NCBI GenBank assembly: GCA_036267955.1
Contig: DATAVB010000136.1
Location: 1 to 64,000, forward strand
Reading direction: 5' to 3'
DNA from: DATAVB01 sp036267955
GTDB lineage: Bacteria; Actinomycetota; Actinomycetes; Mycobacteriales; QHCD01
DNA: 64,000 nucleotides
The position numbers and the translations under genes are program-made. The first letter of the stretch is position 1. Each line of letters starts with the position of its first letter. Below the pieces are notes generated by a model that saw only the letters and a program-made list of their open reading frames with translations, was not told the origin of the DNA and searched no databases. Below, piece by piece: positions 1 to 9,457 of the stretch.

Positions 1-1722
1 GTCGAGGATCTGGTGGTCCACCCCACCCCCGCCCCGCCGGCATCGAAAACCCAGCCACAGTCAGCACAGGCACCGGTCGGCGCCGCAACCGTCGGCGACG
101 CCGCCTACCCGATCCCCGCCGGGGCGCTGTTCGTCGCGCCGGACGGAGCCGACTCGGACGCCGGCACCCTGCACGCCCCGTTCCGTACCCTCGGTCACGC
201 GGTGGCGGTCGCGCACACCGGCGACACCATCGTGCTGCGCGGCGGGAGCTACCACGAAAGCGTGGCGATCCAGCAGAAGCTGACCATCCAGAGCTACCCG
301 CACGAGGCGGTCTGGCTCGACGGCAGTTCGCGGGTCAGCGGCTGGTCGGCGACCGGCAAGCGCTGGGTGAAGACCGGCTGGACCTACACGTTCGACCACA
401 GCCCCACCTACACCAGTGGTGCGCCTGACGGGACCACACTGGGCTGGCAGTGGATCAACCCGAAATACCCGATGGCCGCGCATCCCGACCAGTTCTGGTT
501 GAGTGGCCGGCCGCTGCGCCAGGTCGCGTCGCTCGGCCAGGTCTCCGCCGGCACGTTTTACGTCGACGACGCCCACCACCGGGCCTACCTCGGCAGCAAT
601 CCGGCCCGGCACCAGGTGCGGGCCAGCACGATCGGCCAGGCGCTGACGGTCGACGCGGCCGGCACCGTCGTCCGCGGCATCGGGATCCGCCGGTACGCAC
701 CGTCCGTTCCGCAGTTGGGCGCGGTCACCCTGCAGCGCCCGTCCATCACCGTGGACAACGTCGAGATCAGCGACATGGCGACGACCGGAGTTTTCGTCGG
801 CTCAGACAATGTCACGCTGCGCGATGTCACGGTAAAACGCAGCGGCCTGCTGGGGATCGGCGCCAACGAGGCGTACGGAATAAGGTTGATCGGCGTCAAT
901 TCCAGCGGCAACAACGTCGAGCAATTCAACACCGCCCCGGTTTCCGGCGGTGTCAAGATCACCCGATCGCGCGGAATCCTCATCCAGGACAGCGAATTCG
1001 ATCGCAACACCGGGCCCGGGATCTGGTTGGACGAGTCCACCTACGACAGTCGGATTGTCGGAAACCGGGTCAGCGGAAATACCGGGCACGGTTTGTCGCT
1101 GGAGATTTCGGCGAAATCCCTGGTGGCCGGCAACCTGTTCCTGCGCAACGGCGGCGACGGCATCAAGGTCAACAACACCAGCGGCGTACAGGTCTGGAAC
1201 AACACCCTGGTGGGCACCGGCCGGTCGCTGGACCTCGTGCAGGACAAGCGCGTCCCGACGAGCTCCTACGCCCGCGACAGCCGGCGCCCGTTCCCCGATC
1301 CGACCATGACCTGGCGGCTCGGACCGGTCACGGCCAGCAACAACGTCCTGCAGAACACCTCGGCCGACTGCCTGCTGTGCACCGAGGATTACACCCACAA
1401 ACCTAGCGCCAGGGCACTGGGGATCCACGCCAACGGCAACATCTACAACCGGCCCAACGTCCGTCCATCGTGGAGCGTCGTGTGGTCCCGGGGCTCCGGT
1501 GACCCCTCTGTGTACGACACCTTGAGCCAGTTCCACGCCGCCACCGGGCAGGAGGCGAACGGGCGGTTGTACGACGGATTGTCCGTGGTGAATTCCAACG
1601 GCGTGCTCGCGGCGACGGTGCTCGCCCGCAAAGCCAGCATCGCCCGGCCGCTACCGAGTGACGTGGCCGCCGCCGTCGGGCAGCCCTCGGGCAGCCGTCA
1701 GCTCGGATCGTGGACCAACTGA
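1..1722 (+). CDS. Right-handed parallel beta-helix protein (5' end may lie outside window)
   Basis: The frame is open to the left edge; the first visible start is GTG at 13, with no clear ribosome site, so the true start and any signal peptide may be upstream. From about residue 38 (counting from 13) it has the DUF1565-like opening 'LFVAPDGADSDAGT' followed by 'FRTLGHAVAVAHTGDTIVL', typical of pectate-lyase-fold proteins. Residues about 215-405 are N/G/D-rich beta-helix rungs (for example 'NVTLRDVTVKRSG', 'GDGIKVNNTSGVQVWNN'). Such proteins bind, cleave or epimerise polysaccharides; no catalytic residues can be assigned here. Its place beside a Wzy-like gene suggests a role in processing or holding the EPS. 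The last 72 bp overlap the convergent polymerase gene. Confidence 0.8.
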   Translation, partial: VEDLVVHPTPAPPASKTQPQSAQAPVGAATVGDAAYPIPAGALFVAPDGADSDAGTLHAPFRTLGHAVAVAHTGDTIVLRGGSYHESVAIQQKLTIQSYPHEAVWLDGSSRVSGWSATGKRWVKTGWTYTFDHSPTYTSGAPDGTTLGWQWINPKYPMAAHPDQFWLSGRPLRQVASLGQVSAGTFYVDDAHHRAYLGSNPARHQVRASTIGQALTVDAAGTVVRGIGIRRYAPSVPQLGAVTLQRPSITVDNVEISDMATTGVFVGSDNVTLRDVTVKRSGLLGIGANEAYGIRLIGVNSSGNNVEQFNTAPVSGGVKITRSRGILIQDSEFDRNTGPGIWLDESTYDSRIVGNRVSGNTGHGLSLEISAKSLVAGNLFLRNGGDGIKVNNTSGVQVWNNTLVGTGRSLDLVQDKRVPTSSYARDSRRPFPDPTMTWRLGPVTASNNVLQNTSADCLLCTEDYTHKPSARALGIHANGNIYNRPNVRPSWSVVWSRGSGDPSVYDTLSQFHAATGQEANGRLYDGLSVVNSNGVLAATVLARKASIARPLPSDVAAAVGQPSGSRQLGSWTN

Positions 1723-2913
1723 GGTAGCCCGCTCGGACGCCACCGACACCAGGAACATGACGAGAAAGAGCACGTGCGAGTCGATCAGCCCGCTCATCAG
1801 CACGCTCTGAATCAGAATGAAGACCACCAACGCGACCCACAACGGGCGCCACGGCTGCGGTGCCCGGAAGGCCGACACCAGGGTCACCAGCGCCCACAGG
1901 CTGAGGACGGCGAGGCCGAGGACGCCGGCCTGCACATAGGCCGACACCCAGCTGCTGTCGACGACCTGAGTGCTCCAGAACGTGCCGGACACCCCGATCG
2001 TCTTCACCGCGAGCCCCGCGCCGAACCAGTGCTGCCAGAAGTCGGTCGGCAGTGCGAACGCGGCCCGCCAGGCGATCGTGCGGGAGTTGAGCGAGCTGAT
2101 GTTCGCCGCGCCGCCCCGCTCGAAGTACTTCGAGACCAGGCTGGTCGACAGCAGGACGTAGCCGACCACCGGGACCAGCGCGACCACGCCGATGAACCCG
2201 CCGACGGGAAGCCGGCGCGCCTGGATGACGACCACGATAAGCCCGACCGCCAGCGCGGCGAGCCCGGTCCGCGAGCCGGTGAGCCAGGTCAGCCCCACCA
2301 GCAGAATCAGCAGCACCAGGTCGTACCGGTGGGCCCGGCTCCGGGTCAGCCGCCACGTCAGCCCGATCGCCGCGGGCCCCAGCAAAACCGCCAGCTCATT
2401 GGGATTCAGCGGGAAGATCCCACCGCTCAGCCGGCCGCTCGGCAGCGTCCCGGCCCCCGCGGCCGCGCTCACCAGGCCGACCGTGGCCATGGCGGCACAC
2501 ATAGCCCGTACGACCCCGGCGACCGGATGGGCCATCAGCGCCAGCAGGACGGTCGCGGCGACGATGAGCACCCGCACCGACAGCAGCAATGAGGACAGCA
2601 GCGACCCGGCCGCCCAGCCGCCAATGGTGGTTACCGCTATATAGCTGCCGATCAGGCAGAGGCTCCGGACCCCGACCGGCCGCAACTCGCCCCGGCGGGC
2701 GGCGTACCCGGCCAGGACCAGCGCCGCGATGCTGAGCATGCCCTTGCTGAGGACGACCGGGTCGACCCCGCCGGAGAAGTATTCGCCCACCCGCCACGGC
2801 ACCAGGCTGGTGACGATCAGCACCCAGATCACGAAGAGCCGCAACCGGCCGGATCCAGGCGCCGACGACGTGGCGACGTTGTCGGCGTACGTCGGGGCCT
2901 GCAGCAGGGTCAC
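1651..2913 (-). CDS. O-antigen ligase/polymerase-like membrane protein (Wzy-type)
   Basis: A 420-residue polytopic protein with about ten or more hydrophobic segments and a longer loop in the C-terminal half (about residues 260-320), the layout of Wzy polymerases and WaaL ligases. The stretch 'LTGSRTGLAALAVGLIVV' matches the conserved core of the Wzy_C (O-antigen ligase) family. It would join EPS repeat units at the outer face of the membrane. The start ATG at 2913 is followed by a short soluble N-terminus. The gene is convergent with the beta-helix gene and overlaps it by 72 bp, and is divergent from the FkbM methyltransferase. Primary sequence does not tell polymerase from ligase. Confidence 0.8.
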   Translation of the reverse strand: MTLLQAPTYADNVATSSAPGSGRLRLFVIWVLIVTSLVPWRVGEYFSGGVDPVVLSKGMLSIAALVLAGYAARRGELRPVGVRSLCLIGSYIAVTTIGGWAAGSLLSSLLLSVRVLIVAATVLLALMAHPVAGVVRAMCAAMATVGLVSAAAGAGTLPSGRLSGGIFPLNPNELAVLLGPAAIGLTWRLTRSRAHRYDLVLLILLVGLTWLTGSRTGLAALAVGLIVVVIQARRLPVGGFIGVVALVPVVGYVLLSTSLVSKYFERGGAANISSLNSRTIAWRAAFALPTDFWQHWFGAGLAVKTIGVSGTFWSTQVVDSSWVSAYVQAGVLGLAVLSLWALVTLVSAFRAPQPWRPLWVALVVFILIQSVLMSGLIDSHVLFLVMFLVSVASERATSVGPRSELTAARGLPDGGGHVTR

Positions 2914-3007
2914 GGCGCGGCCTCTCCCGAACGTATCGGACGAACAGTGGCCAGGTTACCGGCCGGCTGTGACCCTGTACCGGAAACCGCCCGACCCCCC
3001 GGCCTTC

Positions 3008-3063
3008 CATGATCGACATCGACTAAATGTCGCTATAGCGACACCAACTCGATGTCGATCATG
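3008..3063. repeat. Nested palindromic repeat (family B)
   Basis: Perfect 15-bp outer arms CATGATCGACATCGA (3008-3022) and its reverse complement (3049-3063) enclose a perfect 16-bp palindrome TGTCGCTATAGCGACA (3028-3043). It lies in the 169-bp gap between the divergent polymerase and FkbM genes. It could be a dispersed repeat or a regulatory hairpin. Confidence 0.85.
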
Positions 3064-3082
3064 AGAAGGGTGGCCGCTGTTA

Positions 3083-4039
3083 ATGTCACCGGCCATGGCA
3101 GTTCGCAGTTCGGTCGGGCAGCGACTCCGGGTGGCGGCGCGGGTCGCCGTCAGTGACGGTCTGCGGATAGTGCCGCTCAGAGCGGTCGAGGCGGCGCGGC
3201 GGCGACACCTGCTGGTGCCCGTCCTGCGTCACCGCAGCATCGCCGGGCTCGGTGATTTTACCGTCACCGGGAAGCCACCGGTCCGGCTCGCCGCGGTCGA
3301 TTCCCGGCTGGTACGGCTGCTGTACTGGTACGGCGAGAAGGGGTACGAGGCGCACGAGGTCTTCTGGTGGCGGCATTTCTGTGAACGGGCCACCGGAATT
3401 CTCGAAATTGGGGCCAATGTCGGCTATTACACCGTGCAGGGCGCTCTGGCGGCGCCGCAGATCCCTTACACAGCAGTCGAAGCCCATCCGGAATCGGCGG
3501 AAATTGTCCGCCACAACCTCGGTCTCAACGAGATAGACCACGTGCGGGTAGTGCACGGCGCCGTCGTCGGGACTGTCACCGCGGAGACCGTGGAACTGGC
3601 CCTGCCGGATCTCGAACGCTACGCGGCGCCGACCGGCGCGTTCCTCGCCAAGGCCACCGAGGGAGTCGGCTCGCGACGGGCGTCGCGCCGGTCGATCAGC
3701 GTCCCCGCCGTCGCGGCCGGGTCGCTCATCGACGGCGTCGACCTGGTCAAGCTCGACATCGAAGGATTCGAATACGCCGTGCTGGAGCCAATCGTGCAGC
3801 CACTGGTCGAACGGCGCGCGACGATCCTGGTCGAAGTGCTCCGGGACACCCCGAAGCTGCGATCCCTGCTGACCGGCATGGCCGACCAGGGCTACCGGTT
3901 CTGGCTGGTGTCAGACCCGGCGTTACGCGAGGTTTCCGCGCAGGCGCTGGGATCCGTCGATCTCACCAGCGAGTACGGCAGCCGCGACCTCGCCGCGATC
4001 CCCACCGAGCGCACCGACCTGACGGACGCCGCCGGCTAG
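3083..4039 (+). CDS. FkbM family methyltransferase
   Basis: A 318-residue SAM-dependent methyltransferase. The SAM-binding motif I is 'ILEIGANVGYYTVQGAL' (about 106-122), followed by the acidic 'YTAVEAHPESAEIVRHNL'; the family's late motif 'LVKLDIEGFEYAVLEP' is at about 220-235. FkbM enzymes O-methylate hydroxyls of sugars or polyketides, so in this EPS locus methylation of a sugar residue is likely. ATG 3083 is used; ATG 3095 is an alternative, and neither has a strong ribosome site. The 3' end overlaps the convergent propeller gene by 4 bp. Confidence 0.88.
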   Translation: MSPAMAVRSSVGQRLRVAARVAVSDGLRIVPLRAVEAARRRHLLVPVLRHRSIAGLGDFTVTGKPPVRLAAVDSRLVRLLYWYGEKGYEAHEVFWWRHFCERATGILEIGANVGYYTVQGALAAPQIPYTAVEAHPESAEIVRHNLGLNEIDHVRVVHGAVVGTVTAETVELALPDLERYAAPTGAFLAKATEGVGSRRASRRSISVPAVAAGSLIDGVDLVKLDIEGFEYAVLEPIVQPLVERRATILVEVLRDTPKLRSLLTGMADQGYRFWLVSDPALREVSAQALGSVDLTSEYGSRDLAAIPTERTDLTDAAG

Positions 4040-6945
4040 CGAGCCACCGAGAGTTGTTTCGCGTTGGCCGTGGTCACCTTGGTCAGCGGCGCCGCCTTGA
4101 GCGCCTGGGCCTTCGCCGCGGCCGCCGGTGGCAGGGTCGAGGCCAGCGACACCTTGAGATTCTGGAACGACCCCACGACCGGCGCGCTCGTGCTCGAGCC
4201 GGACAGGTAAACCGCGAGCCCCACTCCGCCGGCGACCTGCAGGGACGCGGTCGCGTCGGTCGCCGAGATCTGCCAGCCGGTGGGCTCGGTCGTGCCGGAC
4301 GCCCACACCTTTGCGCCCAGCGTGGTCGGGCTCGTACCGGTCGCGTCAAACCGCAATTGCAGGACCTGCCCGGCGGTGTAGGTCAATCCGGGAACGATCT
4401 TCTCCGGCACGGTCGCGGTCTCGGTCGAGCCGATGAATTTGCTGATCGCGATGCCGACCGTACCGTTGGACAGGATGCGGACCTTCGCCCGGTAATCCCC
4501 GACACTCGCGATCTTCCGGCCGATGAAATAGAAGTACGTGCCGTTGCCGGTGGACGCCTTGTTGGCCGAGAATGCCACCTGCAGATCGGTGTCCGTTGTG
4601 GACACCGAATTCAGGTACTCCGACGGCCCGGCTCCGGCCGAGCCCATCGTGATCTTGCCGGCGCCACCGTTGACCGCAAAGTTGGTCGCCGTCCCCGAGG
4701 GTGTCCAGACGCCCCCGCTGTCGGCCGAGCCCCAACCGTTGGCCACCGTGCGGCCGAAGGTGTCCGACGCGACGACCGTGACACCGGCGGTGGCCGTCAC
4801 GTCGTGCGTCACCGAATTGGTGGCGCCGGAATTGTCGGTCACCGTCAACGTCACGTGGTAGGTGCCCACGGCGGCGTAGGTGTGGGTCGTGATAGCGCCG
4901 CTGCCCGGAGCCGTGCTGTCACCGAAATTCCAGGAATAGGAGGCGATCGAGCCATCCGGATCCGCCGAGGTCGAGCCGTTGAACGACGCCGCCAAGGCAT
5001 TCACGGACGAGGTGAATGCGGCGACCGGCGGCTGGTTCGGCGGCGCCACCGTGACATCGTGCGTCACCGAATTGGTCGAACCGCCGTTGTCGGTCACGGT
5101 CAACGTCACGTGGTATGTGCCCGCCGCCCCGTACGTATGACTCGCCGCGGCCCCGCTGCCCGGAGCCGTGCTGTCACCGAAATTCCAGGAGTAGGAGGCG
5201 ATCGAGCCATCCGGATCCGCCGAGGTCGAGCCGTTGAACGACGCCGCCAACGCATTCACCGTCGAGGTGAATGCCGCGACCGGCGGCTTGTTGGCGACCG
5301 TTCCGGTCACGGTGACCGCGGCCGGCTTCGGCAGCGACAGGACATTTCCGAACGGATCGGAGACCTGGACCTGGTAGGTGTACGTGCCCGCCGCGACATT
5401 GTTGTCGACGTAGGACATGGCCGGCATCGTCCAGTAATTCGAATTCTGCGTGGTCGTGTAGATCGGCGCCGTCGTGCCCGAGCGATAGACCTTGTACGTC
5501 AGGGCCGCATTGTCCTGGTCGGACTGGGCCTTCCAGGAGACCTTGGCCCCGCCGGACGGTTGCGCCGCGGCCGTCGGCGCCACGTTGTTGTACTCCGGTC
5601 CACGTTTGTTGGGCGCGATCGTGCGGGTGGCGAAACGCACCAGACCCTGCTGGGCGACACCGTTGACCTTCGGGAATTCGCCACCCAGGACGACGTAGTT
5701 GCTGTTGCCGTCCACGGCCCACGCGGCCTGCGCCTGGCCGGTGTAGCTGCCGATGCTGAGCACCGGATACCACTGCAGGATCGAGGAATCCGGCTGGCCG
5801 TTGTAGTTCCAGCCGTAGTCATCCGGCCCGGTGTTGTGCCCGGTGGCGTAGGTGGTGAAGGCGAGCGCGCGGCGCTGGTTGACGGTCCAGTCCGCCGTCT
5901 GCGGGAAAGCGCCGATCGGCTGGCAGTTGTGCGCGTGGCTGACCGTATAGAGGGCCTGACCGACCGGGAAGGTGTCGTACGTGTCGCCGTGGCAGTCGTT
6001 GAGCCAGGCGATGGCGCCGGTCAACGGGGCCGCCGCAAAGGATCCCTCGAAACTGCCGGTCTGATAGGCATATCCGGAGCCGTAGATCTGCGTGCCGTCG
6101 GTGGTGAGGCTGGTGATCCCGCTCCCGGTGCCGCCGTCCCGCATCACCTGGTTGGCCGCCCAGGGCTCCGTCGCGCCGGTGGTGGCGTCCAGCGAGCCCA
6201 TCCCATTGGCGCTCACCCCGTTCAGGGTGGTGAAACTGCCGCCGACGATGACCCGGGAATTGTCCGGGGTCATAACCATGGCGGCGACATTGTTGTCGTC
6301 CGCCTTCGGCGCCCAGGAAAGCAGCGCGCCACTGGTCGCGAAGGCGGCGAGCCGGGTACGGCTCTTGCCGCTGGCGTTGAAGAAACTGCCGCCGACGTAC
6401 ACCGTCGTGGGACTCACCGCGATGCCGCGCACCTGGTTCGACAGCGTCGGGACGAACGTCGTGTCGAGTGCGCCAGTGGCTGTGTCGAATGCCGCGATAT
6501 GGCTACGCGCAATGCCATCGACGGTGGTGAAATCGCCGCCGACGTAGATCCGTGAGCCGTCCGGCGACGCCGTGATGACGAGCCCCTGCGCGTTCAGTGA
6601 GTGACTGAAGGAGGCGACTGGGTTACCGGTGGTGATGTCGTAGGCGAAGATGTTGTTCGCTGCGATCTCGCCGGCGCCACCGGGTGAAACGCCCGGCGGG
6701 CGGGCCTTGGTGAAACTCCCCGTGACATAGACGGTGTTGCCGACGACCGCCTGACTCCAGACGACCCCGTTGATCTGCCAGGTCGGCAGGCCGTCCGCGG
6801 AAACCGTCGCCGGCGTGCCCGTCGGCGGTGCGGTGTCCGCAACCGCCGGCGCCACCGGCACCAGGACGAGACTCAGCAGGAACATCGCGAACGCGGCCGC
6901 GAACAGCGGCAACGTACGACGAGCAGGGCGACCCGCAGCGATCAT
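4036..6945 (-). CDS. Secreted beta-propeller protein with two PKD domains
   Basis: 969 residues. A Sec signal peptide (residues 1-36, cleavage near 'AVA-DT') is followed by a propeller-like region (about 45-455) with repeated 'VYVGGSF/IYVGGDFTTV' blades of the delta-60/NHL type. Then come an Fn3-like domain (about 465-550), two near-identical PKD domains (about 555-730, each with 'YSWNFGDSTAPGSG' and 'GTYHVTLTVTDN') and a C-terminal lectin/LamG-like sandwich (about 735-935). No catalytic motif and no LPXTG or membrane anchor is seen. The N-terminal half is strongly similar to the protein at 14459-17491, so the two are paralogs. It is probably a secreted or surface scaffold/adhesin linked to the EPS. 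Confidence 0.85.
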   Translation of the reverse strand: MIAAGRPARRTLPLFAAAFAMFLLSLVLVPVAPAVADTAPPTGTPATVSADGLPTWQINGVVWSQAVVGNTVYVTGSFTKARPPGVSPGGAGEIAANNIFAYDITTGNPVASFSHSLNAQGLVITASPDGSRIYVGGDFTTVDGIARSHIAAFDTATGALDTTFVPTLSNQVRGIAVSPTTVYVGGSFFNASGKSRTRLAAFATSGALLSWAPKADDNNVAAMVMTPDNSRVIVGGSFTTLNGVSANGMGSLDATTGATEPWAANQVMRDGGTGSGITSLTTDGTQIYGSGYAYQTGSFEGSFAAAPLTGAIAWLNDCHGDTYDTFPVGQALYTVSHAHNCQPIGAFPQTADWTVNQRRALAFTTYATGHNTGPDDYGWNYNGQPDSSILQWYPVLSIGSYTGQAQAAWAVDGNSNYVVLGGEFPKVNGVAQQGLVRFATRTIAPNKRGPEYNNVAPTAAAQPSGGAKVSWKAQSDQDNAALTYKVYRSGTTAPIYTTTQNSNYWTMPAMSYVDNNVAAGTYTYQVQVSDPFGNVLSLPKPAAVTVTGTVANKPPVAAFTSTVNALAASFNGSTSADPDGSIASYSWNFGDSTAPGSGAAASHTYGAAGTYHVTLTVTDNGGSTNSVTHDVTVAPPNQPPVAAFTSSVNALAASFNGSTSADPDGSIASYSWNFGDSTAPGSGAITTHTYAAVGTYHVTLTVTDNSGATNSVTHDVTATAGVTVVASDTFGRTVANGWGSADSGGVWTPSGTATNFAVNGGAGKITMGSAGAGPSEYLNSVSTTDTDLQVAFSANKASTGNGTYFYFIGRKIASVGDYRAKVRILSNGTVGIAISKFIGSTETATVPEKIVPGLTYTAGQVLQLRFDATGTSPTTLGAKVWASGTTEPTGWQISATDATASLQVAGGVGLAVYLSGSSTSAPVVGSFQNLKVSLASTLPPAAAAKAQALKAAPLTKVTTANAKQLSVAR

Positions 6946-7089
6946 TGTTTATCCCCCGGAACTGACAAAGAAAAGTTGACCCTGATCGTGGCTTACAGCC
7001 CGATAGCCGGATCGTTAATACCCTACCTTCCAAGATCCGCACCTATCGGCGAATACTGGATCTCGTCTGGTATAGGCAGAAGTGCCCGA

Positions 7090-7830
7090 CTATTTCGCCG
7101 CACCCCGGAAAGTCGCGGCCGCGTGCAATCCGTCGAAGTCGACGAGAACGGTCACATTTCCGAGGTCGGCGGTCGGGACCGAGAATACGTACACGGCCTT
7201 GGCGCTTTGTCCTTTTCGGACAGTGCCACTGAAATCCTGCGTGGTGTCGTCGTAGACCGGCCGGGCCAGCTGCGCCGGCGTGCCGTACGTGGCGGTCACC
7301 ACGACCTGGTTGAGCACGACCGGTTTCGGGCTCGCGTTCTTCAGGGTGACCGAGAATGTCGTCGTCGGCTGGCCCGGGAGATCGCCCGGCCCCTGCGCGG
7401 TGACCTTGCCCTGCTTGATGCCGGTGATCCGCAGGCTCAGGCCGTCGGTGTAGCTGATCGGCTTGTCGAACGGCTCCGGCGGCGCCTTCACAGTGGGGTG
7501 CGGTCGCTTGCCGTCCCGGATCACCGGCGGGATCGTCTTGCTCGCCAGCGGATCCGCCGGTCGGGACGCCGTCGGGCTCGGTGTCGATTTCGGCGCCGAC
7601 GGGCTGGAAGATGGCGCTGACGATGCGGACGGGGTGACCGTCACCTTCGGCGGGCCGACCCTCGTCGTTGCCGGCGACGTCGGGCTTTTCGGCGCCGAAT
7701 GGTCGGCCGTTGCTTTCGCGGCGGCCGACGAATCACATCCCGCCGTCGCGGCCAGTGCCCCCGTGACGGCGATCGCGCCCAGGATCCGCAGACTGCCGAC
7801 AATTCTCCTATCCACAACCTCATCATGCAT
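7090..7830 (-). CDS. Small secreted lipoprotein, paralog of 18830-19540
   Basis: 246 residues from ATG 7830, chosen because it leads directly into the hydrophobic signal 'ILGAIAVTGALAATAGC'; a GTG at 7815 is also possible. Cys32 in 'TAGC' is a loose lipobox. A Ser/Pro/Thr-rich linker (about 33-105) precedes a C-terminal beta-sandwich-like domain ending 'FSVPTADLGNVTVLVDFDG'. The lipoprotein at 18830-19540 shares this domain almost block for block ('TIPTADLGAVVLTVDFDG'). Each copy lies upstream of, and on the same strand as, a large propeller gene, so the two products probably act together at the cell surface. Function unknown. Confidence 0.8.
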   Translation of the reverse strand: MHDEVVDRRIVGSLRILGAIAVTGALAATAGCDSSAAAKATADHSAPKSPTSPATTRVGPPKVTVTPSASSAPSSSPSAPKSTPSPTASRPADPLASKTIPPVIRDGKRPHPTVKAPPEPFDKPISYTDGLSLRITGIKQGKVTAQGPGDLPGQPTTTFSVTLKNASPKPVVLNQVVVTATYGTPAQLARPVYDDTTQDFSGTVRKGQSAKAVYVFSVPTADLGNVTVLVDFDGLHAAATFRGAAK

Positions 7831-7958
7831 CGGATAGCACGGGTCTGTGGGGCGTTGCGAAATCTCGATACGGCTCGGGCGATCCCGACCGTGATCGACC
7901 TCACGTGATCTGGCCGGGACCGCATCCAAGTGGCGCAGCTCATGGGAGGATCTGCGGC

Positions 7959-9311
7959 GTGACCGCATCGACCGAGCAGACGTTGACCCCGTCCCCGCGC
8001 GAGCTCGCCGATCTGGAAATGCTGCTGGACGGCGGTTACGCGCCGCTGACCGGGTTTCCGCGACAGGCCGAGGTGGCCGCCGGTCGCCTGGACAATGGCG
8101 TTCGCTGGCCGGTGCCGGTCACTCTCACCGTCCCGGACACCGTGCAGACCGGCAGCACGTTGACGCTCACCGATCCCGAGGGCGCCCCGCTGGCCGAGTT
8201 GCAGGTCACCGAGACCTGGGTGTCGGAGGATCTGCGGTACGCGGCCGGGCCGGTCTCACCGCTCAAGGCCGCGGAATTCGGCCCGTTCCGCCGACTGCGG
8301 CTCACCGCGGCCCAGACGCGGCAGGAAATCGCCGGCCAGCCGGCCATCGCCCAGATCAGCGACGCCCCGCTCACCGCCACCGAGCTGACCGAGCTGCGGG
8401 CCAACGCCAACCGGCTCGGCGCCCGCATCCTGCTACTGCCGGCGATCGGCGAGCCGCGGCTGCCGGCGGAGGCGTTGATCAAGGCAACCCTGGCCGCCCA
8501 GGACCTGTTGCCGGCCGGCACCCGTACCGTCCCGATCCCACTGTCCAAATTGGACAATCAATGGCTGCTCTCGGTGGTCGCCCGGAATTACGGCGCCAGC
8601 TATCTCTACGCGCCCGGCGGCACCGAGTCGCCCGGCGTCCTGCCCGGGACGGACAATCGGCGGCAGCATGCCCAGCTGGACAAGCTGCTCGACAACGGCA
8701 CCGACCGGCTGCCCACCTATCTGGTCCCAGCCGAGATCGCCCAGGTGCTGCGGACGGCCCGCCCGCCAAGGCACAGTCGCGGCGTTGTCGTCTTTCTCAC
8801 CGGGCTGTCCGGGTCGGGCAAATCGACGGTGGCCCGCGGGGTGGCCGACACCCTCGCCGAGATCACCGACCGCACCGTCACCCTGCTCGACGGTGACATC
8901 GTCCGCCGACTGCTGTCGGCCGGCCTCACCTTCTCCCGCGCCGACCGCGACCTGAATATCGCGCGCATCGGTTTTGTGGCAGCTGAAGTGGCGCATCACG
9001 GCGGGATCGCCATCTGCGCGCCGATCGCGCCCTACGCGGCGGCCCGGGCCGAGGTGCGGGAACGGGTGCGCCGGGTCGGCGACTTTCTGTTGGTGCACGT
9101 CGCCACCCCGCTCGAGGTGTGCGAGGCGCGGGACCGGAAGGGCCTGTACGCCAAGGCACGGGCCGGCATAATCCCGGAATTTACCGGGATCTCCGACCCG
9201 TACGAGATACCCGAGGACGCTGACCTCAGCCTGGACACCTCGGAAGCGTCCACAATGGACTCTGTGGATCAGGTCATCCAACTGCTGACCGGCCGCGGTT
9301 ATCTCGGCTAA
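7959..9311 (+). CDS. Adenylylsulfate kinase fused to degenerate ATP-sulfurylase domain
   Basis: 450 residues from GTG 7959, which has GGGAGGA eight bases upstream. Residues about 10-130 match the PUA-like N-terminus of ATP sulfurylase ('LEMLLDGGYAPLTGF', 'WPVPVTLTV'). Where active enzymes have QTRNPxHRAH, this protein reads 'QISDAPLTATEL', so the catalytic Arg and His residues are gone. The C-terminal APS kinase looks intact: Walker A 'GLSGSGKST', 'DGDIVRRLL', 'DRDLNIARIG', and 'KGLYAKARAG' with 'FTGISDPYE'. The usual 'ISP' Ser is Ala ('CAPIAPY'). It should make PAPS from APS, perhaps for EPS sulfation, although no sulfotransferase lies in this window. Confidence 0.82.
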   Translation: MTASTEQTLTPSPRELADLEMLLDGGYAPLTGFPRQAEVAAGRLDNGVRWPVPVTLTVPDTVQTGSTLTLTDPEGAPLAELQVTETWVSEDLRYAAGPVSPLKAAEFGPFRRLRLTAAQTRQEIAGQPAIAQISDAPLTATELTELRANANRLGARILLLPAIGEPRLPAEALIKATLAAQDLLPAGTRTVPIPLSKLDNQWLLSVVARNYGASYLYAPGGTESPGVLPGTDNRRQHAQLDKLLDNGTDRLPTYLVPAEIAQVLRTARPPRHSRGVVVFLTGLSGSGKSTVARGVADTLAEITDRTVTLLDGDIVRRLLSAGLTFSRADRDLNIARIGFVAAEVAHHGGIAICAPIAPYAAARAEVRERVRRVGDFLLVHVATPLEVCEARDRKGLYAKARAGIIPEFTGISDPYEIPEDADLSLDTSEASTMDSVDQVIQLLTGRGYLG

Positions 9312-9353
9312 CCGTCGATCTCGGCCGCCCCATGCCCGGGGGCGCCGAGCGCG

Positions 9354-9413
9354 GTGATCATGCAGAAATGGCTCGTCCGTACGGCGTGTCACGGACCTTT
9401 TCTGCATGATCAC
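9354..9413. repeat. Dispersed hairpin repeat, family A copy 1
   Basis: Perfect 15-bp arms GTGATCATGCAGAAA (9354-9368) and TTTCTGCATGATCAC (9399-9413), with an inner 6-bp stem GTCCGT/ACGGAC (9375-9380, 9391-9396). It lies between the convergent kinase and Wzz genes and could also serve as a bidirectional terminator. The same element, inverted, is at 41523-41582. Confidence 0.9.
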
Positions 9414-9457
9414 GAGTGGGAGGTGCGGGGTGCGGGCCGGCGGTCACCGCGGGGCGG

